Assembly (NCBI GenBank): GCA_026419655.1
Contig: JANZZA010000728.1
Coordinates: 1 to 5,019, forward strand
DNA: 5,019 nucleotides
Direction of reading: 5' to 3'
From: Armatimonadota bacterium
GTDB lineage: Bacteria; Armatimonadota; Zipacnadia; Zipacnadales; FEN-943
Below the pieces are notes generated by a model. That model searched no databases. It was not told where the DNA came from and saw nothing but the letters and a program-made list of their open reading frames with translations. Positions within the stretch are counted from its first letter, which is position 1, and every line of letters starts with the position of its first letter. Of this stretch, positions 1-5,019 are shown piece after piece. Both the position numbers and the translations under genes were made by a program.

Positions 1-1805
1 GCGTATATGACTCCGCCTTCCTGAGCCTGAGTTTCGTACAAGTGCTTTCCAATCATTGCGATGGCGCGAGCTGCCGCTGGCGCAAATGGGTTCTCTGGCT
101 GCAGCAAATCGGCCAGCACGGGCAGGGCTTGTTCCTGGCCCAGATAGCCGAGGGCCCGGATAGCGTATAGGCGCACTTCAGAGGTCTCGTTGTTATCCGA
201 CACGGCCGGAATCAATACGGCTGTCAGGTCTACTGTGGGCTTGGGTATCTCGGTAATTGCGGCAAAGGCCACCTGTGCGAGGAGCTCGTGAGTGGCCGCT
301 GAGGTGTGGTAGGCGAGAGCGATGGCCGCCCGGCGCTGGGCGTTGACGTCTCCCTCGCGGGCTACTTGTTCTAGCAACTGATTAACTTGTCCCAGTCGCC
401 AACCGATGAGAAGTTCCATGGCCTGTTGGCGAACGGCAGGGTTCTTGTCCTGCAGGGCTGCAACAAGAGTTGGCGTGGCCCTTTCGTCGCCGAGGCGGAC
501 CAGGGCCTTAAGAGCGGCTATCCGGACCGAGGGTTCAGCGGTCTTGGTGGCCTTGATTAGCGGGTCCAGGGCGGACGGCGCTCCGGTGCGTCCCAGGGCA
601 TCGGCGGCAGCCACTCGCGCCTCCGCCGGCTTGGTCGTGTCGGCCAGTACCCGGGCCAGCACAGGCACAGCATCTGGTCCAATGTCTCCACAGGCGACGG
701 CCGCCCAAGAGCGAGCGCTGGGATTCGGCGAACCTAAAGACGCTGCCAATGCTGGTAGAGCGGGCTGGCCTATTCGTGCCAGGGCCTGTTCGGCCATGTG
801 GGCCACACGCGGGTTTCCGCTTCCCAACGCCGATACCAGAATGGACACAGCGGGGGTCCCGACGTTAGCTAGGGCGTCCCGGGCTGCGTAGTACACGCGC
901 CAGTCTGGGTCGTTGAGGGCGGCCACGAGTTGGGGCAACACCCGTGCGTCGGCCAGGCTCACGAGCGCGTCGGCTGCCATGCGCCGAATGGCCACATCTG
1001 GGTCCTTGAGCATTCCTGCCAATGGAACGACTGATGCAGGGGTGCCGATGTTGGCCAAAGCCTCTGTGGCCGCTGTGCGTACCTCCAGTTCTGGTGAAGC
1101 CAGGGCCGGCAGGAGTGGTGCTATGGCTGGCGCCTTTATTCTCTGGAGTGCTACGGTGATTTCGCGGACTGCCCCAAAGCGATTGTACATCAAAGTGGCG
1201 ACCAGGGGGCCGGCGGCAGCCGGGGCGCCGATGCGGCCAAGAGCTTCAGCGGCTGCTGCCTTGACTTCCGGCCGCACGTCCTTAAGGCGTGCGATGAGGG
1301 ACGTGACCACAGCCGGCTGGCGGCCAACTGCTGCAAGCAAGCCCAGAGCCGTGGCTGCACGGCGCCTCACCAGCCACGATCCATCTGCGTTCAACCGCGC
1401 AAGCAAGGGTTGAATTGTGCGCGCGGCGTCGGCGGCAGCTATCGGAGCGTCCACCGTCTGGTCAGCGATTTGGCCAAGCATCTGGCACGCCGTCGCCCGC
1501 ACTTCTTCTTTGGGATCGGTCAGCAAGTCCCGGATGATGGGCGTCAACGCCACCGCCTTCATGGCGAGCAGCGAGCGGATGGCGGTATCTTTCTTCCACA
1601 GGAACCGCTGGGGTGTCTCATCGGGGGCTGGTTCGGTGCGCTTAATAATCTTGATTAGTTCAGGCGTCACCGGCAGACCGATTTGGCCGAAGACGTTAAC
1701 CACGCCGTCGCGAACATACTGGTCCCATGCGTCCATTAGCGGCACAAGAGAGGGAATGACCGGTTCGCCGATGGCGACGAGGGCAGCGGGCGCGCCTCCT
1801 CGCAC
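1..1805 (-). repeat. Tandem HEAT-repeat array (protein-level, about 90-96 bp period)
   Basis: From residue 132 of the HEAT protein the coding sequence repeats a unit of roughly 30-32 codons. Each unit begins with a V/A-R/K helix A (VRxxAAxALGxIG) and continues through a P-containing turn into helix B (PLVxALxD). The units have diverged in DNA sequence, so this is an ancient protein repeat rather than a recent tandem duplication. Regularity breaks at about residues 184-230 and 640-672, where linker or non-canonical helices occur. The core between about residues 312 and 600 is the most regular. Confidence 0.85.
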
Positions 1806-2198
1806 GTTTCCGTCTTTGTCCTTGAGGGCCTTGACGAGAGGCCCAATGGCTAAACGGTCAAAGCGGACCAGTACCTGCGTCGCCCTGGTGGCCACCGGAT
1901 CGTCAAGAAGATAGATAGCACCGGCAAGCTGGAAGAGAGCCTCAGGCATGCCGATGCGGGCAACCTGAGTTACTACCTGGTCCTGAACGACCCGGGGCTG
2001 GTCCTGGACACCTTCGGCCAGCTTTTCTTTAGCTATTAACGTCCGGACAGCCGCCAGCCTCTGTTCTGGACGCCCAGTCGCTATGAGCTTGCGAAGATAG
2101 TCCAGCTCATGGCGTCGGTAGCTGGCGAAAACGGCTAGAGAGGCGGCGACGGCGATGATAATGACCCAGGTTATCTGCCTGCGCACTTCTGGCTGCAC
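1..2198 (-). CDS. Membrane-anchored HEAT-repeat (PBS-lyase-like HEAT) protein, C-terminus beyond window
   Basis: The frame is open from GTG 2198 to the window edge: 732 full codons plus two bases, with no stop. An in-frame TAG at 2223-2225 lies just upstream. The GTG has GAGGAG nine bases before it, and the first in-frame ATG is about 80 codons in, so GTG is the likely start. Residues 9-25 (ITWVIIIAVAASLAVFA) form one hydrophobic helix flanked by R6-R7 and R28-R29, so it is a membrane anchor or uncleaved signal; the topology is ambiguous. From about residue 130 there are 15-17 helical repeats of about 30 residues with the pattern VRxxAAxALGxIGxPAxxPLxxAL, for example at residues 312, 373, 434, 465, 528, 558 and 674. 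This is the PBS-lyase-type HEAT signature. Such solenoids are protein-binding scaffolds. No catalytic domain is visible, so the true function and partner are unknown. The length already exceeds stand-alone HEAT lyase subunits. Confidence is high for the fold and low for the role. Confidence 0.92.
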   Translation of the reverse strand, partial: MQPEVRRQITWVIIIAVAASLAVFASYRRHELDYLRKLIATGRPEQRLAAVRTLIAKEKLAEGVQDQPRVVQDQVVTQVARIGMPEALFQLAGAIYLLDDPVATRATQVLVRFDRLAIGPLVKALKDKDGNVRGGAPAALVAIGEPVIPSLVPLMDAWDQYVRDGVVNVFGQIGLPVTPELIKIIKRTEPAPDETPQRFLWKKDTAIRSLLAMKAVALTPIIRDLLTDPKEEVRATACQMLGQIADQTVDAPIAAADAARTIQPLLARLNADGSWLVRRRAATALGLLAAVGRQPAVVTSLIARLKDVRPEVKAAAAEALGRIGAPAAAGPLVATLMYNRFGAVREITVALQRIKAPAIAPLLPALASPELEVRTAATEALANIGTPASVVPLAGMLKDPDVAIRRMAADALVSLADARVLPQLVAALNDPDWRVYYAARDALANVGTPAVSILVSALGSGNPRVAHMAEQALARIGQPALPALAASLGSPNPSARSWAAVACGDIGPDAVPVLARVLADTTKPAEARVAAADALGRTGAPSALDPLIKATKTAEPSVRIAALKALVRLGDERATPTLVAALQDKNPAVRQQAMELLIGWRLGQVNQLLEQVAREGDVNAQRRAAIALAYHTSAATHELLAQVAFAAITEIPKPTVDLTAVLIPAVSDNNETSEVRLYAIRALGYLGQEQALPVLADLLQPENPFAPAAARAIAMIGKHLYETQAQEGGVIY

Positions 2199-2207
2199 GT
2201 CTGTCAG

Positions 2208-2213
2208 CTCCTC
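2208..2213 (-). promoter_or_regulatory. Ribosome binding site deciding the GTG start of the HEAT gene
   Basis: On the minus strand GAGGAG sits nine bases before GTG 2198. The in-frame stop at 2223-2225 rules out any longer protein, and no ATG lies nearby. This site is the main support for the GTG start and therefore for the N-terminal membrane segment being translated. Confidence 0.75.
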
Positions 2214-2272
2214 GTAGGAGAGCTACTAGACCAGCACCGGTCCAGTGCCGTCCCTCACTGCCAGTTGGCTAC

Positions 2273-2311
2273 GCCGCCGCGGATTCCTCCCCCCGCGGGG
2301 AGCCGCCGCGG
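2273..2311. repeat. 10-bp direct repeat flanking a GC hairpin
   Basis: GCCGCCGCGG occurs at 2273-2282 and again at 2302-2311, spaced 29 bases start to start. Between them CTCCCC (2287-2292) and GGGGAG (2297-2302) can form a 6-bp stem with a 4-base loop. No T tract follows on either strand, so it does not look like an intrinsic terminator. It would lie in the 5' leader of any transcript reading into the HEAT gene, about 90 bases before its start codon. Confidence 0.5.
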
Positions 2312-2379
2312 CCGGCCGTGCGGGAAGGAACTCTTTGATCGGCTGATCGTTCCGTCGTCGGGCGACTGAGCTGGCCCCT

Positions 2380-2427
2380 GTGCCAGGCACGGCCCTTCGC
2401 CAGCAGGGTATTACCCTCAGCGCCGCT
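2380..2427. repeat. Cluster of three short perfect palindromes after the Nif3-like gene
   Basis: Three odd-length perfect palindromes lie within 48 bp: GTGCCAGGCAC (2380-2390), AGGGTATTACCCT (2405-2417) and AGCGCCGCT (2419-2427). The last overlaps the Nif3-like stop codon. They could be weak RNA hairpins at the 3' end of that mRNA or protein-binding sites upstream of the HEAT gene. None is followed by a T run, so a classic terminator is not supported. Chance occurrence in G+C-rich DNA is possible for the shortest. Confidence 0.4.
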
Positions 2428-3196
2428 AAACAACCACCCACGCCGAGCACAGCCGGTGAAACAACACCGGCACTGGCTCAATGTTTTTGGCCAGCCACTC
2501 TGCGAAATGCTTGAGCCCAGGCTCCTCGCTGGCCGCGTGACCCGTCTCGATGAGCACGACGCCGGCGTCCTGGCAAAAGCGCTGTGCATACTCGTCCGTC
2601 TCGCCGGCGATGAGACAGTCAGGTTGGTATCGCAGGATGTCATTAAGGAATCCTACATTCAGGCTTAGCCCCAAGCCTCCCCAGGCCAGCCCGATCCGTC
2701 GCACCATGTTATCCAGAGCGCCAGTGACTCGCAAGTGGGGCAGTTTCAGTCGCTGCTTGGCGCGTTCTGCAACCTGCACGACAGGTGTTGGCTGGACGTC
2801 ATATATTCGGAAGTATCCCTCGGCTACCGTCGGCTCCGGCAGATTCAGAGCCTTGCCAAAGTCGTCCAGTATACAAAATCGGTCCAGCATGCCGTGGGCG
2901 CGGTATACAGTAATCTCGGCCTTTGCCAACGCCTCTATCCTCGCCCTGTTAACGGGCCAGCAAAGGAAATTCTCCAGGCCGGGACTGATGTGCGAATAAG
3001 GAAAGTGTAGTTCCTCGTGGACAATCAAGAGATTGCAGTCCGCTTGGGCCGCTGCCCCGATGACTTCCAGAGTTGCCATCCACGCCACCATTATCTTGCG
3101 CACTTCTGCCCCGGGGTCGCCAAAGCGGAAGCCCTCATCGTTGCCTCGCGGCGGTGCAAGCTCTTCTATCAGAGTAGCCACGTCGGAGCATCTCAT
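2426..3196 (-). CDS. Nif3-like dinuclear metal centre protein (complete, 256 aa)
   Basis: This protein belongs to the Nif3/YbgI/YqfO family, widespread cytoplasmic proteins that bind two metal ions inside ring-shaped hexamers. Their biochemical role is poorly defined, with hydrolase and cyclohydrolase-like suggestions. The start at ATG 3196 is chosen because AGGTGA lies five bases before it. The frame is open for 84 more codons upstream, but that part crosses the promoter region and looks unlike the family. Visible landmarks are the N-terminal helix (VATLIEELAP, residues 6-15), the strand LLIVHEELHF (56-65) with H60-E61, VYRAHGMLD (97-105) with H101 and D105, a second-half GE motif (AGETDEYA, 197-204) and the C-terminal ETGHAASEEPG (217-227) with H220 and E224. 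These match the family's metal ligands, except that the usual His-His pair is His-Glu and the N-terminal SWDNxG motif is absent. The length fits the short form without the inserted PII/CutA-like domain. Family assignment is firm; function is unknown. Confidence 0.88.
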   Translation of the reverse strand: MRCSDVATLIEELAPPRGNDEGFRFGDPGAEVRKIMVAWMATLEVIGAAAQADCNLLIVHEELHFPYSHISPGLENFLCWPVNRARIEALAKAEITVYRAHGMLDRFCILDDFGKALNLPEPTVAEGYFRIYDVQPTPVVQVAERAKQRLKLPHLRVTGALDNMVRRIGLAWGGLGLSLNVGFLNDILRYQPDCLIAGETDEYAQRFCQDAGVVLIETGHAASEEPGLKHFAEWLAKNIEPVPVLFHRLCSAWVVV

Positions 3197-3201
3197 TGTT
3201 C

Positions 3202-3207
3202 TCACCT
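3202..3207 (-). promoter_or_regulatory. Ribosome binding site of the Nif3-like gene
   Basis: AGGTGA on the minus strand, five bases before ATG 3196, matches the 3' part of the canonical AGGAGGTGA sequence. It decides in favour of this start over the longer open frame reaching 3448. Confidence 0.75.
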
Positions 3208-3283
3208 GCACAGCGAGTGTTTGGTGTTCTCGAAGGCCGGGACTCTCCAGATGCTTGTCGCTACTCACCAACGCGTCCGTCGT

Positions 3284-3292
3284 TGTTATAAT
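3284..3292 (+). promoter_or_regulatory. Candidate extended -10 promoter for the AddB-like gene
   Basis: TGTTATAAT (3284-3292) is a perfect extended -10 (TGnTATAAT). The -35 region 16-17 bases upstream matches the consensus at only 3 of 6 positions, as is common for extended -10 promoters. Transcription would start near 3299, leaving an unusually long leader of about 220 bases before ATG 3520. The element overlaps the opposed -10 hexamer of the Nif3-like gene. Confidence 0.5.
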
Positions 3293-3317
3293 AGCACACA
3301 GGCGCGAGGAGTGTCGG
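3288..3317 (-). promoter_or_regulatory. Candidate sigma70 promoter for the Nif3-like gene (extended -10)
   Basis: Read on the minus strand, TGCTATTAT (3288-3296) is an extended -10 (TGn plus a 5/6 hexamer match). CCGACA (3312-3317) lies 18 bases upstream as a 4/6 match to the -35. Transcription would start near 3281, giving a leader of about 85 bases before ATG 3196. This was judged by eye only. Confidence 0.5.
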
Positions 3318-3344
3318 CAGAAGGCCTCGCGAAGGCTCAAAGGT

Positions 3345-3371
3345 GCGAGCTGTTGTCGCTCGACAGCTTGC
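3345..3371 (+). repeat. Inverted repeat, possible leader hairpin of the AddB-like mRNA
   Basis: GCGAGCTGT (3345-3353) can pair with ACAGCTTGC (3363-3371), giving nine pairs including one G-U, around a nine-base loop. It lies about 50 bases into the predicted AddB-like transcript. It could be an mRNA stem-loop or an operator. No T tract follows, so it is not a terminator. It may also be chance. Confidence 0.35.
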
Positions 3372-3507
3372 GTAGTTGCAATGGGCTTGGTCGTGTTGCT
3401 TCGTCGGGGCAACCAACTCAGGCGATGCCGATGCTCACGCGTCGCCAATGCGCGAGGGCCGTTTTGCGCTGCGTTTGTCCTGCTCGCGTCTGGGACAGCC
3501 TCCTGTT

Positions 3508-3512
3508 GGGGG
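3508..3512 (+). promoter_or_regulatory. Weak G-rich ribosome binding site of the AddB-like gene
   Basis: GGGGG seven bases before ATG 3520 can pair with the CCUCC of 16S rRNA through four G-C pairs and one G-U. It is weaker than the sites of the other two genes. The alternative in-frame ATG at 3448 has no such site. Confidence 0.45.
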
Positions 3513-3519
3513 TTGGGCT

Positions 3520-5019
3520 ATGACCTCTGCAGGCCGGTCGGGAGTGCTGACGCGAATAGTTTGTGGGCCACCGGCCAGCGGCAAGACAAGCCGTCTGCTG
3601 AAGGCTTACGCCGACTGCGTCGAGGACGGCCAATGGGATGCTGCCCTTTACCTTGTGCCGACGGTGCGGGTGGCTGACCTTGTGCGCGGCCGCCTCTGTG
3701 ATGCTGGGCTCCGGGGTCTTTTCGATTTCCGCGTAATGACCTTTGCCGAGGCTGCCGATGCGCTCCTGGTGGCAAATCACGTCTCCGTAGCGGCCATTTC
3801 CGACCTGCAACAGCACTGCATCGTCCGCCGCATCCTGGAACGGCTGAGTGACACAGAACTTGGCCCCTTAGCCTCACAGCGAGCAGGCCCTGGGCTGGTC
3901 ATGTGTTTAGTCGAGGACATCAACGAACTCAAGGCAGCCGGCGTCGAGCCAGCGGAGCTACTGGCCGCGTTGTCAGGTGAAGGGGTTTCCGACCCTGTGG
4001 CCTTGGCGACGGCGCGTGTCTACCAGTGCTATCAGGACTTTTTGCAGGCGAATTTGCCCCAGCTTTTCGACGGCCCCGGCATGCTCTGGCACGCTTCGCA
4101 GCAACTAGACAAGGCCATGGAAGACCCGCGCGAGGCGCGGCCCTTCGACACCGCCCGTCTGGTCCTGGCCGACGGTTTTAGCGATTTTACGACGGTCGAG
4201 CTTCGGATGCTTGCTCGTCTTGCAGCAGTCGCCGGCGAGTGTATCGTGTCGCTTACCTGTGAGATAGGTCAGGAGGACACTCGGCCGGAGTTGGAGGCAA
4301 TACCCCGGCGGACGCTGGCGGCTCTGAAACAGCATCTTGGCAGTATCGGCCAGGTTGAAGTCGAGCGTCTGTCGCCAGCTGAACCGGCGGAGACAGACCT
4401 GGCTTACCTGCGCAGATATATGTTTGACCGGTCGGTAGGCCCCAGGGATGGCGGGACTTCGGGCAGGTCTTGCGACGGTTCCGTGACGGTCATGCAGGCG
4501 CCGGGGCTGTGGGCGGAAGTGCGCATGGTGGCCCGAGAAATCAAGCGATTAGTGGACCCAACTGCCCCAGACCGGGTCAGTCCCGGCCAGATTGGCATCA
4601 TTGCCCGCAGCCTTGACGAGTACCGCCTTGCACTGCGTCAGGTCTTTGCAGAGTATGGTCTACCGCTTTTCGTCGCAGGCGGAGAGCCAGTAGCGGACAG
4701 GCCTTGTGTTCGGTTCGTGAATGACCTCCTGCGGCTTATAGAGGAAGACTATCCACGGGTAGCCACGGTCGCCGTGCTGGATGCTGCCTGGGACAAGCTC
4801 CTTGCCTACAAGGCAGGGCGCGGTGTCGTGTCCCTGGCCGACTATGTTTCCCGGCAGGCCGGCATAACGCGCGGGGCTAAGACCTGGGAGGAAAGAATAG
4901 AGGCGCTTGTAGAGCGCCTCAGCGCTAGGCTTAGTGCTGCTGAAGCGGGCTGGGATGAGGAGTACGCCGAAGACCAGGCAGACGACGCTTTCAGAAGTTA
5001 CGTTTCCCTTGACGAAGAG
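3520..5019 (+). CDS. addB: AddB-like ATP-dependent helicase/exonuclease subunit, N-terminal 500 residues
   Basis: This is the N-terminal part of an AddB/RexB-type protein, the subunit that with AddA resects double-strand breaks to load RecA. Exactly 500 codons are open to the window edge. Family members are usually 1,000-1,200 residues with a C-terminal RecB-type nuclease and Fe-S cluster, so over half is missing. Visible features are the Walker A motif GPPASGKT (residues 16-23), LYLVPTVRVADLVRGRL (43-59), VMTFAEAADALL (72-83), the DGF motif of the degenerate Walker B region (LADGFSDFTTVEL, 216-228), the segment VTVMQAPGLWAEVRMVAREI (322-341) and IGIIARSLDEY (358-368). After these comes GGEPVADRPCVRFVNDLL (387-404), the typical UvrD-like fold in inactive-helicase form. 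ATG 3520 is chosen because it puts the P-loop near the N-terminus, as in relatives; ATG 3448 would add 24 residues. An addA partner is expected downstream. A related PD-(D/E)XK defence or repair nuclease is the alternative. Confidence 0.85.
   Translation, partial: MTSAGRSGVLTRIVCGPPASGKTSRLLKAYADCVEDGQWDAALYLVPTVRVADLVRGRLCDAGLRGLFDFRVMTFAEAADALLVANHVSVAAISDLQQHCIVRRILERLSDTELGPLASQRAGPGLVMCLVEDINELKAAGVEPAELLAALSGEGVSDPVALATARVYQCYQDFLQANLPQLFDGPGMLWHASQQLDKAMEDPREARPFDTARLVLADGFSDFTTVELRMLARLAAVAGECIVSLTCEIGQEDTRPELEAIPRRTLAALKQHLGSIGQVEVERLSPAEPAETDLAYLRRYMFDRSVGPRDGGTSGRSCDGSVTVMQAPGLWAEVRMVAREIKRLVDPTAPDRVSPGQIGIIARSLDEYRLALRQVFAEYGLPLFVAGGEPVADRPCVRFVNDLLRLIEEDYPRVATVAVLDAAWDKLLAYKAGRGVVSLADYVSRQAGITRGAKTWEERIEALVERLSARLSAAEAGWDEEYAEDQADDAFRSYVSLDEE

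Larger units (their letters stand above)
2199..2425. other. Intergenic gap between Nif3-like and HEAT genes
   Basis: This 227-bp stretch lies downstream of the Nif3-like stop and upstream of the HEAT start. It contains G+C-rich direct repeats, a short GC hairpin and three small palindromes (listed separately). I see no tRNA-like fold, no hairpin followed by a T tract on the minus strand and no good sigma70 promoter. The short open frames here are rich in Arg, Ala and Pro and look non-coding. Whether the HEAT gene has its own promoter or is read through from the Nif3-like gene cannot be settled from the sequence. Confidence 0.6.
3197..3519. other. Divergent control region between Nif3-like and AddB-like genes
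   Basis: This 323-bp region separates two divergently transcribed genes. It has the only clear promoter-like sequence in the window (3284-3317), the ribosome binding sites of both genes at its ends and one 9-bp inverted repeat at 3345-3371. Several open frames cross it on both strands, but they lack family features and good ribosome binding sites, and they continue as out-of-frame shadows into the flanking genes. I see no RNA gene or riboswitch that I can recognise. Confidence 0.7.

Noticed and set aside
1..1805. DNA-level tandem repeats or a CRISPR-like array
   Set aside because: The periodicity is at the protein level, the units differ in DNA sequence and length, and there are no identical repeats with unique spacers.
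406..1914. Several plus-strand open frames of about 160 residues in a row
   Set aside because: They lie opposite the HEAT gene and are rich in Ala, Arg, Ser and Thr with a repeating pattern that mirrors the HEAT repeats. The minus frame is open throughout with a clear family signature, so these are antisense shadows.
2287..2302. Intrinsic terminator for the Nif3-like gene
   Set aside because: The stem is only 6 bp and no T tract follows on the minus strand. It also lies over 120 bases beyond the stop codon.
2226..2643. Minus-strand open frames of 74 and 124 residues over the gap after the Nif3-like gene
   Set aside because: They overlap the Nif3-like 3' end out of frame, are Arg/Pro/Ala-rich, have no recognisable domain and start inside the real gene.
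3197..3448. 84-codon upstream extension of the Nif3-like frame to ATG 3448
   Set aside because: It crosses the promoter core, looks unlike Nif3 N-termini and has a worse start signal than the AGGTGA-preceded ATG at 3196.
3381..3677. Possible upstream ORF in the AddB-like leader running into the gene out of frame
   Set aside because: No ribosome binding site precedes ATG 3381, the peptide is Arg/Cys-rich and low in similarity to anything I know, and the overlapping AddB frame is convincing.
3418..3877. Minus-strand open frames opposite the AddB-like N-terminus
   Set aside because: They are antisense to a frame carrying Walker A and other AddB motifs, and show no domain features of their own.

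Overview
This window comes from a G+C-rich bacterial chromosome. It holds three protein genes and no RNA gene, CRISPR array, insertion sequence or obvious horizontally acquired island. No gene is diagnostic of a phylum. A membrane-anchored HEAT-repeat protein, a short Nif3-type protein with an unusual metal motif and an AddB-type (not RecB/RecC) recombination subunit together suggest a non-proteobacterial, possibly uncultured lineage. Armatimonadota, Chloroflexota or Bacillota-like groups are guesses only. Start signals are Shine-Dalgarno based.

Layout: (1) 1-2198, minus strand: a long HEAT-repeat protein with an N-terminal transmembrane segment, starting at GTG 2198 and leaving the window at its left edge (732 codons seen). 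(2) 2199-2425: a 227-bp gap with G+C-rich repeats and three small perfect palindromes, but no convincing gene or terminator. (3) 2426-3196, minus strand: a complete 256-residue Nif3-like protein (dinuclear metal-binding fold). (4) 3197-3519: a 323-bp divergent control region with a double-sided extended -10 promoter element near 3284-3296. (5) 3520-5019, plus strand: the first 500 residues of an AddB-like helicase/nuclease subunit, open to the right edge.

The Nif3-like and HEAT genes point the same way and may be co-transcribed, although the gap allows a separate promoter. The AddB-like gene is transcribed divergently and probably starts a recombination-repair operon whose partner, the AddA helicase-nuclease, would be expected downstream outside the window. 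Nothing in the sequence ties the three genes to one pathway.

I see no clear new multi-gene system. The points most worth a second look are the overlapping opposed promoters, the His-Glu variant of the Nif3 metal site, and the anchored HEAT solenoid of unknown partner.
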